Under the pieces are notes generated by a model. That model was not told the DNA's origin and did not search any database. It worked only from the letters and a program-made list of their open reading frames with translations. DNA of 57,216 nucleotides from CAYNFR01 sp964396595 (GTDB lineage Bacteria; Bacteroidota; Bacteroidia; Chitinophagales; Saprospiraceae), in contig CAYNFR010000023.1 of assembly GCA_964396595.1 (NCBI GenBank), positions 1 to 57,216 on the forward strand, in the 5' to 3' direction. Of this stretch, positions 42,512 to 52,985 are shown piece by piece. Positions within the stretch are counted from its first letter, which is position 1. Every line of letters begins with the position of its first letter. A program made the translations under genes and the position numbers.

Positions 42512-45500
42512 ATGTTGTGTAGATTTCTAGCGGTTTTAATGATGATTTCTTTTCTGAATCGTTCAGAAGCACAGGAGTATCTCATAAATAGAGTGGGATT
42601 AGAGACGCTTCTATCAAAATGGGATAAGGAGCAATCTGTAAGAGAGGAGCGGATAGCTGAGTTCTTAAAGAATCCTCAGAATAGTCAGCTGACTCCTATA
42701 GAAAATACTCAAGCCCTATACCTATATGACGTCATTGATGGTAAGCCGATTTGGCTAGCTAATGAGAATGACGAGGCTGCCATAGCGATCGGTCTAGATC
42801 GAGTGCGAGATGGTGGTGATCTCGGGCTTAAACTGACAGGGAGAGGGATGGAGCTAGGTTTATGGGACGGAGGTATTGTGCGTACCACGCATGAAAGCAT
42901 AAGAAGTAGGGTACGATATCTGGATGGTGCTGCAGGAAGTGAGTTCAGTGATCATGCTACAGGTGTAGCCAGCACATTGATAGGGCTGGGTTCTCAAGAG
43001 CGCGCTCGCGGTATGGCATACGATGCGCAAGTAGCGGCTTATGATTTTTTTGATGACGAACGAGAGATGGTCCAAGCACAACTTCAGCGACAACTTATCA
43101 TGTCTAACCATTCTTACGGTCAGTTACGTGGATGGCATGATAACCGATGGTTGGGTGATCCCAATATCAGTACACAAGAAGACTGGCGATTCGGATACTA
43201 TGATGCTCAGGCGCGGAATTGGGATGAGATAGCATATAATGCACCATACTACATGATTGTCAAGAGCGCCGGAAACGATAGAGGTGATAGTGGTACATCT
43301 GCAAATTTTCCACCTGACGGACCCTTCGATTGTATCGCAGGAGCAAGTCTTTCAAAGAATATATTAACAGTAGGTGCCATACGCAAAAACAGACAAGCTT
43401 ACGTGCCTCGCAGCAATATAGAGATGAGCTCCTTCAGCGGATGGGGGCCTACTGATGATGGTCGCATAAAGCCTGATATCGTAGCTGTAGGTGTCGATGT
43501 ATATACCGCTACAGCTGATAGTGATATGGGTTACCGTTCTACACAAGGAACATCTTTTTCTGCGCCTAGTGCTGCAGGCGGATTGTTGCTATTGCAACAG
43601 CTATATAGAGAGTTGACTAATCAATTTATGCGCGCCTCCACCTTAAAAGCCCTGGCTATCCATACGGCCAAATCAGCCGGTAATGGAGAAGGGCCGGATT
43701 ATAGATTTGGCTGGGGATTACTTGATGTAGGCAAGGCTTCTGAATTATTGCTTGACCGAGATCAATCCAATACCATCATCCAGGAAGGTGAAATACAGGA
43801 TCGTGGTGATGTAACCATCGAATTGAATCCATTGTCTGGTAGCTCTCTTAGGGCCACACTCGTATGGACAGATCCCGCTGGTAGCCCGCCGCCAGCAAGC
43901 CTTGACCCTCCAGATCTAATGCTTGTACATGATCTGGACATGCGGATCTCCGACGAAGGCGGGAAGACCTTTTTTCCCTATATTCTTGATCCAGCGAATC
44001 CCAATCGCACCGCCACAAGAGGTGATAATTTTAGAGATAATGTGGAGCAAATATTTATTGAAGAGCTCGAACAACGACGTTATTTTTTGACTATTAAGGC
44101 CAAGAGTGCATTGCGCACGGAGACGCAAGCTTATTCACTTATTATCGAATATCGCTCTGAATCTGAACCAATAACAAACCTATATTGGATCGGAAATGAA
44201 AATAGTTGGAACGCTAATAGCGTATGGAGTCAGAGATCAGGTGGTCAGTCCACCAATCAATTTCCGGATACTAATGTCAGGGTAATTATAGATGACAATT
44301 CTGTAAGCGGTAATAATACCACCATTACTATGGATCGCGACTACGAGGTGAAAGGTCTATCGATGTTTGGCAGTAAAAATATCACATTGGACTTGAATGG
44401 ATATACGCTGCGATGTTCCGGTCCTCTTCAGATAGCAAGTCCTACTTTTAGTATAATCAATGGCGCCATAGAGCTTGAAGATGGAGACCTTCGTAACGAA
44501 CATCTGCTCAACCTTAACGGCATCACTATGACGGATGTCGACCTGGTTATTACAGAGAACAACAGAGCTATATGGTCATGTTACGATGCGGGACTGGAGA
44601 TCGCATCGATCGAAGTTCTTTCGGGCAATTTCAATTTGATAAGGAGTTTTGTGAGTGCTCCCGATTGGTCGATAGGGCGGGATGGCGCAGTGAATGTAGT
44701 GCATTCAGAACTCACAGAAATCAATAGTTTTTTTCTCGAAGCCGGTGGGCAATACGCAGATGACTTGAAATCTACATTATCCTTTGATTTGCAAGGAGGC
44801 CGGATTGATTTTCAAGGTCAGAAGGTTAATGCGCTAATTTCTGTCCATGGTTTTGGGTCTATGAATCTTAGAAACTCCTCTTTCGGATTAATGCGAATAG
44901 AAGCGGCAGAAATCACTATGTCAAGCCCACTTCGCGTAGAGGGCCTAGAACTGGCTTTTGAATCTACTTTATTGTTGTCTGATTCATTAATATTGGATGG
45001 TAACATCCTAGCACTTTCACCCAATACTACTTTGGGTAGCTTATCCTCTGCGGTATTTTTTATCCAACACCGTCATTTATATTGTTTTACAGGTCTGAAT
45101 ATACTAGGTGTTAATCTAGCAGGCAATAGTGTCGTATCTGTCGATGCCAGCAGTACTATCCAGAACAGTACCGGCTGGGTCCAAAGAGCATGTGGCCAAG
45201 TATTATTCGCAGATTTCGAAGCTGACCTATTATGCGCTAAGGGTCTGACGACCTTTTCATCTCGCAGCCTCGGGCCGGCTATAGGGCTTGATTGGTATGT
45301 GAACGATGTACTGGAGTTGTCCGGAATGGATCAAGGCTTTTTATACAGTTTTACTGATGCAGGCGAATATCAAGTCAAATTGGTGATCAGAGATGCTACA
45401 GGAGCAAGCGATCAATGGACTAGAACATTGTCAGTGGTAGAGAGTATGCTTGATTCGAACTATATTATCCGGAACCCCACGCAGTTAGTAAGCTTTCGTG

Positions 45501-45931
45501 CCGGACAATCTTATCAATGGTATAAGAATGACCAAGTTATTCCCGGTGCTAATGAGCGTACGCTAGAATATGACGGTGAGAAAGCTAAGTTTTTTGTCGT
45601 CACCTCTAGAGATGGATGTAATCTTAAATCTACAGTGCTTGACTTAAGTAATGCTGTGACTAATATTGACCAAAAGCAGGATGAGAACATAGGTATCCGT
45701 ATAGCTCCTAATCCTGTATCGGACATCCTGACAATAGATGTTCCACTAGAAGTGACGGGTAGATTCCAATTAGAGCTGACAGACTTACTGGGGAGGCGCA
45801 TCTGGTTTGTACCCCAAGTAGCCAAAGGGCAGACCCTGTGGCAAATGGCAGATCTCAATGATGGCATTTATTATATTAAGATGTCCATCGGTGATCGACA
45901 GTACTCGCAGACCCTTGTAAAGATTCGCTAG
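42512..45931 (+). CDS. Subtilisin-like protease exported by T9SS
   Basis: A 1139-residue S8 peptidase. The signal peptide ends near RSEAQ. The triad is visible: Asp in LGLWDGG (about 119), His in SDHATGVAS (about 148) and Ser in GTSFSAPSA (about 348), with the oxyanion Asn in KSAGNDRG (about 255). A pro-like domain of about 75 residues precedes it. Behind it lie beta-rich domains, a PKD-like stretch near YSFTDAGEYQVKLVIRD, and a type A T9SS sorting domain (IAPNPVSDILTID to YYIKMSIGDRQYSQTLVKI). It should be released or fixed on the cell surface and cut proteins outside the cell. The ATG at 42512 is preferred to a TTG at 42488. Confidence 0.92.
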   Translation: MLCRFLAVLMMISFLNRSEAQEYLINRVGLETLLSKWDKEQSVREERIAEFLKNPQNSQLTPIENTQALYLYDVIDGKPIWLANENDEAAIAIGLDRVRDGGDLGLKLTGRGMELGLWDGGIVRTTHESIRSRVRYLDGAAGSEFSDHATGVASTLIGLGSQERARGMAYDAQVAAYDFFDDEREMVQAQLQRQLIMSNHSYGQLRGWHDNRWLGDPNISTQEDWRFGYYDAQARNWDEIAYNAPYYMIVKSAGNDRGDSGTSANFPPDGPFDCIAGASLSKNILTVGAIRKNRQAYVPRSNIEMSSFSGWGPTDDGRIKPDIVAVGVDVYTATADSDMGYRSTQGTSFSAPSAAGGLLLLQQLYRELTNQFMRASTLKALAIHTAKSAGNGEGPDYRFGWGLLDVGKASELLLDRDQSNTIIQEGEIQDRGDVTIELNPLSGSSLRATLVWTDPAGSPPPASLDPPDLMLVHDLDMRISDEGGKTFFPYILDPANPNRTATRGDNFRDNVEQIFIEELEQRRYFLTIKAKSALRTETQAYSLIIEYRSESEPITNLYWIGNENSWNANSVWSQRSGGQSTNQFPDTNVRVIIDDNSVSGNNTTITMDRDYEVKGLSMFGSKNITLDLNGYTLRCSGPLQIASPTFSIINGAIELEDGDLRNEHLLNLNGITMTDVDLVITENNRAIWSCYDAGLEIASIEVLSGNFNLIRSFVSAPDWSIGRDGAVNVVHSELTEINSFFLEAGGQYADDLKSTLSFDLQGGRIDFQGQKVNALISVHGFGSMNLRNSSFGLMRIEAAEITMSSPLRVEGLELAFESTLLLSDSLILDGNILALSPNTTLGSLSSAVFFIQHRHLYCFTGLNILGVNLAGNSVVSVDASSTIQNSTGWVQRACGQVLFADFEADLLCAKGLTTFSSRSLGPAIGLDWYVNDVLELSGMDQGFLYSFTDAGEYQVKLVIRDATGASDQWTRTLSVVESMLDSNYIIRNPTQLVSFRAGQSYQWYKNDQVIPGANERTLEYDGEKAKFFVVTSRDGCNLKSTVLDLSNAVTNIDQKQDENIGIRIAPNPVSDILTIDVPLEVTGRFQLELTDLLGRRIWFVPQVAKGQTLWQMADLNDGIYYIKMSIGDRQYSQTLVKIR

Positions 45932-45939
45932 GGATCAAG

Positions 45940-45966
45940 GCGGTTGTATTAACCGCGTGTTGTTTT
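45940..45966 (+). terminator. Terminator-like hairpin after the subtilisin gene
   Basis: GCGGTT and AACCGC pair round the loop GTATT, eight bases beyond the stop; GTGTTGTTTTT follows. Confidence 0.55.
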
Positions 45967-46017
45967 TAGACTTTATCGGCGCAAGGCCAACAATAAAGAG
46001 ATGTTCGTATTGAGGCT

Positions 46018-47802
46018 GACATAAGACATTTCCATCGCTCGGGATTGATGTTTGATGGCGGGGTGGCAGTGATGGATATAGATCAGGATGGCTGGTTCGA
46101 TAGCGTATTAACAGGTGATGCCGATGACGACGTAATATTATAACAATAGAGACATGAGTTTAACACGTGAGTATGAAGGCTTGCGTCATAATTTCATAAA
46201 GGACTACGCTACGACCTGCGTTAACTACCTTGATTATAACGAGGATGGACGCATCGACTTGATCTTTGGCACATAAAATAAGAATGCCCCGGCTGTGCTA
46301 CTCATAGGAGATTGCACAGGCCGATTTGTGCCGGTGAGTAATCAAGCCGGACTTCTATACAGGGGCGAGATCATGGGCGTGATGCCATTAGATTATAATA
46401 ATGACGGGTGGGAAGATCTATATCTTGTACATTACATAGACCGTCCGGGTTTCATTAGGGATTCGATGGATGCGATCATTGGCTTTGCACATGAATGTGC
46501 AGCCAATGTATTATATATTAACATAGCGATGGGACTTTTCGGGATGCAACGGGAGATCATGGTGAGAGTGGATGTGGCCGCTCGCTAGCTGCTCAGTTAA
46601 GTTATGAAGACGATAGCCCTGCTTTAATAGTAGCCAATGATTATGGAGAATGGCTCTGCCCCTTTGAATATTTCATTACATCGGGTGACACATATCAAGA
46701 GTTTGCACCACAGACGAGCCTTGATGTAGAGATGTTTGGGAAGGGTATTGCGAGCACAGACATAAATCATGATGGGCTATACGACTATTAGATTACGAAT
46801 ATTGGCGCAAATGTGCTGATAGAGTCTAACGATGGGATATATGTAGATAGATCTAAAGAACTAGGTATTGATAATCGATATGTGACAGATTATACACGCA
46901 CTATTCGCTGGGGGTGCCGTATTTATTGATGGAGATCTGGATGGCAGAGAAGTCCTTTTTGTTGCGCATGGTTGTGTGCCTTCTGTGCCATTTTTGCAGT
47001 TTGATATTGATGATACATGCAAGTATTACAACAAGGCATGAGACTATTTTATCGATTCGAGGGATAGCGATATAAGTAGATTGACAGGCAGACAGAGAGG
47101 TGTTGTCAAAGGAGATTTTTGATAATGATGGTGATGAAGATCTTTTTATACAAGACAGTAGTCATAGTTGATTGCGAGGGAAATACCGTGGGAGGCCGAT
47201 CCGTTTTGCTTTAGAATAGACAGCAGCAAGAAAATGCTTCCATTGCTTTCGGTTTAATGCGGCGCAATTGACACAATTTTATGGATGCCAAGGATTCTTC
47301 AGTACGGATAAGGGTGTGAATACCGGTACTTATTTATCATGAGGGTCACATGCATCACAGCATGCCCTTGCGCTGCATATTGGCTTAGCGGGGGCAAGTG
47401 TTATAGATTCTGTGCGGATAGAGTGGCCTGATGGATATAGGGCATTGATATTGGGCTTACAGCCCAATGCTTCCTATCATTGGTCTGATCGCGCGCATAG
47501 ACCATCATTAATGACATGTTTTACAGAGACTTCGGAAAGTGATCCATCCGTGTGCGGATATGATTGCGCCTCGATAGTCAAGACAAGTACTTCAGTAATA
47601 TCATCATCTCTTGAAGTCAGGATTCATCCTTATCCGATAAGTAAACATATTTATATTGTTATCGACAAGGAACTGTCGATGAATCAAAAGTGGCAGTAAA
47701 AGAGTATTAACAATTATGGAAGAGTTATCAAGTACGGCATGCTCGATACATCAGGAGATAATCAGCTTATCGATGCATCATCACTATTGCCGGGTATCTA
47801 AT
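46018..47802 (+). pseudogene. Decayed CRTAC1-type (FG-GAP/ASPIC-UnbV) T9SS protein gene
   Basis: Pieces of one protein can be read in shifting frames. In order: GGVAVMDIDQDGWFDSVLTGD; NYLDYNEDGRIDLIFGT; GVMPLDYNNDGWEDLYLVH; GKGIASTDINHDGLYDY; and GAVFIDGDLDGRE: calcium-type FG-GAP repeats. Then comes an ASPIC/UnbV-like part (LHIGLAGASVIDSVRIEWPDGYRA split at 47374-47450) and a T9SS sorting domain end (INNYGRVIKYG, DASSLLPGI). In-frame stops near 46140, 46274, 46790 and 47697 and several frame shifts break it. An intact gene would code for some 550-600 residues. It follows the subtilisin gene and precedes the second SusC/D operon. Confidence 0.85.
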
Positions 47803-47971
47803 AGCCTGTGTGTACGACAGCAGCATAACCTGGCTCATGTTAACAGATTTATTAAGTCTTAGCTCGCTAAAGAGGGGGGTGAGCGAAAAAAATTTGTTGT
47901 CTGAAGAAAAAAATTAACATCAATTTAATACGCAGGCAACGAATTGTACTACTTTAGCGTATTGTTAACAG

Positions 47972-48006
47972 ATCCTTGACATACTCAAGGGTTATTATTT
48001 ATTTTT
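47972..48006 (+). promoter_or_regulatory. Hairpin and T-rich tract in the second susC leader
   Basis: CCTTGA (47974-47979) pairs with TCAAGG (47985-47990) round CATAC, with two further weak pairs, and TTATTATTTATTTTTT follows. It is 50-70 bases before the ATG, so it could end transcription early or only mark the end of the dead gene upstream. Confidence 0.45.
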
Positions 48007-48040
48007 TGTTAAATCATTTTTAAATCAAAATCGAAATTGT

Positions 48041-51000
48041 ATGAAAAGATTTTCACTACTTTTTGGTGTTTTGTTTTTATCCGTGAGTGCTATGATGGCG
48101 CAACGTACGATTACCGGTACGGTAGTTGACAATGCCGGAGATCCACTTATCGGTGCGACCATTATCGCCAAAGGTGATGCCTTTACAGGCACTGTCACAG
48201 ACATAGATGGCAGTTTTTCATTGACAGTCTCCAATGCGGTTACTGCGCTTACAATCAGTTATACTGGTTATGAGACGCAGGACTTTGACATTTCAGCGAC
48301 TACGGTAGTAAATGCCGTATTAGCAGAAGGTCAGGTGCTTACTGAGGTGGTGGTAACGAGCTTAGCGATCAAGAAAGAAAAGAGAGCGCTAGGGTATGCG
48401 GTAACCACCATCAACAAAGAGCTTCTCGAAGACCGTCCGGAAGGAGACATCTCTCGAATCCTACAAGGTAAGATCCCGGGGGTTAATATTACCTCAACTG
48501 GTGGTGTATCCGGATCAGGAACGAACGTGATCATCCGAGGATTTTCATCACTCACAGGTAGTAACCAGCCACTTTGGGTAGTCGATGGTGTTCCTTTTAA
48601 CTCTGGAACGAATGCCCAGGCGGGCTTTACTACTGGTGGTAATGGAGCTTCCTCGAGAATGCTCGACCTTGACCCGAATAATATTGAGAACGTGACTGTT
48701 CTTAAGGGTCTTTCTGCAACGGTACTTTATGGGGATCAAGGTCGTAACGGTGTTATACTCGTGACAACAAAGACCGGATCTGCATCTGCCAAGAAAGCGC
48801 AATTTGAGTTTTCACAGTCTTACTTCCAGAATACCATTGCATCACTACCTGTGTATCAAAACAATTATGGTGGTGGATTTCAGCAATTGACGCCTAACGC
48901 ATGGTTCTTCAGTACATGGGGTGCTAACTTTGCAGATCTTCCTTCAGTGCCACATCCGATAGGTGTTTCTACAGTACCATTTATCCGTAATGCATTTCCG
49001 GAATATGCAGTAGATCCTAGCATGCCATGGGGGCCAGGTGCCAACGTAGGTAACGTAGTGAGATATGACAACAAAGCTTATGATGATCCGGGTAAAGCAT
49101 TCTTCCGCACCGGTAATCAATTACAGACTTCATTGAATATATCTGGCGGTAGCGATAATTCATCTTACAGTGCAAGTTTTGCTTACAATACAGAAGAGGG
49201 CTTTACACCTGGCAATAGTCTGAACCGACTTAATTTAGGTCTAGGATATACGGCGGCATTATCATCGCGTTTGTCAATACGCTCTTCTTTTAACTTTGCA
49301 AATACCGATGTACAACAACCACCATTAAATGCGGGTTTTGGTAGTAATGCTGCTGGCGGTATTCCATCAGCTTTTGCTAACGTGCTTTACACACCAAGAA
49401 ACGTTGATTTAGCCAATCTTCCATTTGAGCACCCGGAAGATGGAAGCGCTGTGTACTATCGTGGCGGTAATGATATACCTAATCCACTATGGTTAGTAAA
49501 GAATCATAGAAATTTCGATAATACAAGACGTTTCTTCTCTTCCAATCAGCTTACATATACAATATCTGACAACCTTAGTGTACTATATCGGGTAGGTCTT
49601 GATACCTATAGCCAGACACTTGAAAATAGATACAATAAAGGATCAGGACAAGGTACATCTGTGGTGTTACAAAGTGGATTGTATGGCACTACTAATATTA
49701 CTAACACAATATGGAATCATGATGTCAATGTAAACTATAATAAAACAATTTCTGATGACTTAATTTTCACAGCAATTGTGGGTGGTAACTATCGTCATGA
49801 CCAGTTTGAGAGAGTTGGTTTGGTCAGTACAGGTCAGCTTGCTAGAGATTTATTTAATCACCGTAACTTCACACAAGTTTCTTCCACCAATCCATTAAGT
49901 GGTCGTGCACTTAATTCCGTGGTCGAGGAGAAGAGAGCCGGTGTCTATGCTAGCTTGACCTTAGATTATAAAGATTTCTTATATTTTAATGCGCTTGCGC
50001 GTAATGACTGGACTTCTACTGTTGAACCAGAAAATGCTAGAATTCTATATCCGGGAGTCAGTGTATCTTTTATTCCTACAACTGCCTTCAATACACAGAG
50101 CGATATCCTCAATTATCTAAAGGTTAGAGTTGGTTACGGTACATCTGCTGGCTTCCCTGGTCCTTATAATACGAGAAACATATTGGATCAGAGTGCTAGA
50201 GGATGGCTTGTGGGCAGTAATACCTTAGCCACTCAAGGAATCAATTTCCGTTTAGGTAATCCAAACTTATTACCTGAATTACATAGAGAGGCGGAGTTGG
50301 GAATTGAAGGAACGATGTTCCGTAATAAATTTAAGTTTGACTTATCGCTGTACCAACGTAATTCGAGAGACTTGATCACAGCAGCGCCTCTGGATCCTTC
50401 AACTGGATTTTCAGAAACGACCATCAACGTGGGAGGAATGCGTACGAGAGGTATAGATCTGATGATGAACTTTAATCCACTAAGCTTACAAAATGGGTTT
50501 TCATGGGATTTCACGCTTAACTTTGGACTATATAGATCCATCATTACAGAGCTTACTGAAGGACTCGATAGGGTACAACTCGGTGTAGGCTTTACCAGTC
50601 TTGGTAATTTTGCCATTGTCAACGAACCATATGGTGTGATTGAAGGTCGTGCAATTGAGAGATTACGTCCTGCAGGTACACCGTGGGATCCAAGTCTTCC
50701 TAAGGTTGTGCAGCCATCGGGAAGATATTTGCCTACAGTAGGAAATCAAAGATTAGGTGATCCAAATCCAGATTTTAACACATCTCTGATCAATAATTTC
50801 AGATTCAAAGGATTTAATCTTAGTTTCATGTGGGAGTATCGACATGGAGGTGTAATAGTAAGTCAGACAGTTAAAGGAGTATTGGCAAGAGGTTTGTCAC
50901 GTGACACAGAAGTTTTAGATAGAGAATTATCACTTGTTTTGCCTGGCGTAACCTCTGATGGATCTCCCAATACGACTCAGATTTCTGCAGCGAATTATTT

Positions 51001-51298
51001 CTTCGATAATTATTTCTTTACAGACGAGGCGATCACCTTTGATGGCAGTACGATCAGATTGAGAGAAGCTAGCCTTTCTTATAATCTTCCGACATCTGTC
51101 CTTAAGAACTCTCCGTTTAAAAGAGCAGCTTTGAGCCTTTCTGCTAATAACATATGGTTTAGAGCATTAAATTTCCCTAAATATGTGAACTTCGATACAG
51201 ATGTATTGAGTACAGGAGTGGGTAATGCACAGGGATTTGATTATTTAACAGGTCCGAGTGCAAGAAGATATGGTGCTACTTTGAACCTTACATTTTAA
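48041..51298 (+). CDS. SusC/RagA TonB-linked outer-membrane transporter
   Basis: A 1085-residue SusC-like receptor, first gene of the second Sus-like operon. The signal peptide ends at MMAQ; the CarboxypepD-like domain (RTITGTVVDNAGDPLIGATI), the plug (EVVVTSLAIKKEKRALGYAV, LWVVDGVPF, VLYGDQGRNGVILVTTK) and the barrel end RRYGATLNLTF are all present. The EKRALGYAV and GSG-rich plug type is the one that commonly pairs with SusD-like_2 proteins. It is clearly different in sequence from the receptor at 37148, so the two do not look like a recent duplication. Ligand unknown. Confidence 0.95.
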   Translation: MKRFSLLFGVLFLSVSAMMAQRTITGTVVDNAGDPLIGATIIAKGDAFTGTVTDIDGSFSLTVSNAVTALTISYTGYETQDFDISATTVVNAVLAEGQVLTEVVVTSLAIKKEKRALGYAVTTINKELLEDRPEGDISRILQGKIPGVNITSTGGVSGSGTNVIIRGFSSLTGSNQPLWVVDGVPFNSGTNAQAGFTTGGNGASSRMLDLDPNNIENVTVLKGLSATVLYGDQGRNGVILVTTKTGSASAKKAQFEFSQSYFQNTIASLPVYQNNYGGGFQQLTPNAWFFSTWGANFADLPSVPHPIGVSTVPFIRNAFPEYAVDPSMPWGPGANVGNVVRYDNKAYDDPGKAFFRTGNQLQTSLNISGGSDNSSYSASFAYNTEEGFTPGNSLNRLNLGLGYTAALSSRLSIRSSFNFANTDVQQPPLNAGFGSNAAGGIPSAFANVLYTPRNVDLANLPFEHPEDGSAVYYRGGNDIPNPLWLVKNHRNFDNTRRFFSSNQLTYTISDNLSVLYRVGLDTYSQTLENRYNKGSGQGTSVVLQSGLYGTTNITNTIWNHDVNVNYNKTISDDLIFTAIVGGNYRHDQFERVGLVSTGQLARDLFNHRNFTQVSSTNPLSGRALNSVVEEKRAGVYASLTLDYKDFLYFNALARNDWTSTVEPENARILYPGVSVSFIPTTAFNTQSDILNYLKVRVGYGTSAGFPGPYNTRNILDQSARGWLVGSNTLATQGINFRLGNPNLLPELHREAELGIEGTMFRNKFKFDLSLYQRNSRDLITAAPLDPSTGFSETTINVGGMRTRGIDLMMNFNPLSLQNGFSWDFTLNFGLYRSIITELTEGLDRVQLGVGFTSLGNFAIVNEPYGVIEGRAIERLRPAGTPWDPSLPKVVQPSGRYLPTVGNQRLGDPNPDFNTSLINNFRFKGFNLSFMWEYRHGGVIVSQTVKGVLARGLSRDTEVLDRELSLVLPGVTSDGSPNTTQISAANYFFDNYFFTDEAITFDGSTIRLREASLSYNLPTSVLKNSPFKRAALSLSANNIWFRALNFPKYVNFDTDVLSTGVGNAQGFDYLTGPSARRYGATLNLTF

Positions 51299-51320
51299 TT
51301 AACGATTTAAATAGTAAGAA

Positions 51321-52958
51321 ATGAAGAATTTTATAAACAAATTTTTACTGGTACTATTAGTGTTTACTATAGGTGCTTGTGAATTCGATTTATTGGATGA
51401 CCCCAATAATGTAACAATATCTAGTGCAGATCCCAATGCACTTTTGGTGAATATACAAACTGGATTTGCAGGTGTGTATCAGACTTTCCAGAATCGTGGT
51501 GCTCAGGTCACGCGGATTCATCATCTGGGTGGAGACGTATGGCAGACAGCGTATTCTCAGATCGCCATGAATGGCTCATGGCCTTATTCGGGAGTATTGC
51601 AGAATATAAATGCGCTTAAAACCATAGGAGAGGAAAGGAATTTACGTAGACACATGGGTATTGCAAAAACACTCGAAGCATATGTCTGGATGTTACTAGT
51701 GGATACATATGGAGATGTACCTTTTTCTCAAGCATTCGATGCCGGAAATTTTAACCCGGGTAGGGATAGTGGAGCTGATGTGTACAAGGCAGCGCTGGAT
51801 TTATTGGTTTCGGCCCAGGCGGACTTCGACGCCACTAATTCTGTGGGTACGCCTACTGACTTGTTCTTATCCAATAACTATGCTAGGTGGAAGAAAGTAA
51901 ACAATGCATTTCAGTTGAAGTATCATTTAAATTTGAGATTAACGAATGCCGGAGCTTCAGCATCGGCGATAAATGCATTGATAGGAGCGGGGCTGCCGGA
52001 TGTAGGTGATGAGTTCGTTTTCAGATATGGAACGAACCTTCAAGATCCGTTTACTAGACATCCCCAATATTCACCACAAGGAGGAGGACAATATTTGTCT
52101 AACTACTTTATGTGGTATATTACTGAATCGAAAGATGAAAATCCCGGGCAGGCGACTACAAGTTTTGATCCTAGAGCGGAGTATTATTTCTATCGACAGA
52201 CAGTAAATAATACGACTAACGAGGCAGAGTTAAGATGTATTAACGAATTTCCGCCTCAACATTATAGTTTTGACGATGTATTTTGTCGACCGGGTCAACG
52301 AGGATACTGGGGACGTGATCACCTTGATCCACAAGGTATTCCACCGGATGGTTTGTTAAGATCGCAGCATGGTATCTACCCTGCTGGTGCGGCATTTGAC
52401 ATCGGTACAGGAGGGGCGTTGAATCCCACGAATAATCCGGGATCTACGGGAGCAGGAATTCAAGCGATCATGCTACCGGCTTATGTTGACTTTATGTTGG
52501 CTGAAGCGGCGCAGACGATTGGTTCTAATGGTGATCCGAAAGCTTTACTTGAAAGTGCAATCCGTAAGCATATTAATTATGTCAGATCTTGGTCGCTTAC
52601 TACAAACCAAGCCGCTCGTATTATGGGTTTCGTAAGTAACGAGCAGCACGCAGCGAAACTTGATGCATACGTGAATCGTGTTTTGTCTGATTTTGATGCG
52701 ACAAGTGATAAAATGGAGATTATTGGGCGGGAATATTGGTTATCTTGCTTTGGTGCAGGACATGAAGCTTATAATCTTTACAGACGTACAGGTATTCTGG
52801 GAAAACAGCAAAAAGCACAGAACCCTGATCCGGGTCCGTTCCCTAGATCTTTCTTTTATCCGTCCAACAACGTGGAGAGAAACAGCAACGCGGATCAGAA
52901 GCCTGGGTTGACTATTAAGGTGTTCTGGGATAATAACCCTGATGGATTTATTGATTAA
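51321..52958 (+). CDS. SusD/RagB-like lipoprotein (SusD-like_2 type)
   Basis: A 545-residue partner of the upstream SusC, 22 bases behind it. The lipobox is TIGACEFD. Helical repeats with AKTLEAYVWMLLVDTYGDVPFSQAF (residues 114-138) and ARWKKVNNAFQLKYHLNLR are the usual family features, and the late EIIGREYWLSCFGAGHEAYNLYRRTG resembles the end of SusD-like_2 proteins. It would bind the ligand on the cell surface and act as lid of the SusC pore. Related pairs outside glycan loci often take up peptides or other oligomers. Confidence 0.93.
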   Translation: MKNFINKFLLVLLVFTIGACEFDLLDDPNNVTISSADPNALLVNIQTGFAGVYQTFQNRGAQVTRIHHLGGDVWQTAYSQIAMNGSWPYSGVLQNINALKTIGEERNLRRHMGIAKTLEAYVWMLLVDTYGDVPFSQAFDAGNFNPGRDSGADVYKAALDLLVSAQADFDATNSVGTPTDLFLSNNYARWKKVNNAFQLKYHLNLRLTNAGASASAINALIGAGLPDVGDEFVFRYGTNLQDPFTRHPQYSPQGGGQYLSNYFMWYITESKDENPGQATTSFDPRAEYYFYRQTVNNTTNEAELRCINEFPPQHYSFDDVFCRPGQRGYWGRDHLDPQGIPPDGLLRSQHGIYPAGAAFDIGTGGALNPTNNPGSTGAGIQAIMLPAYVDFMLAEAAQTIGSNGDPKALLESAIRKHINYVRSWSLTTNQAARIMGFVSNEQHAAKLDAYVNRVLSDFDATSDKMEIIGREYWLSCFGAGHEAYNLYRRTGILGKQQKAQNPDPGPFPRSFFYPSNNVERNSNADQKPGLTIKVFWDNNPDGFID

Positions 52959-52985
52959 TGTTATAACACTTAGAGAATAAAAATT

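Noticed and set aside
48041..51298. Recent tandem duplication of the SusC/D operon at 37148
   Set aside because: The two receptors differ in length and in most of their sequence outside family motifs, and the SusD partners are of different subtypes.
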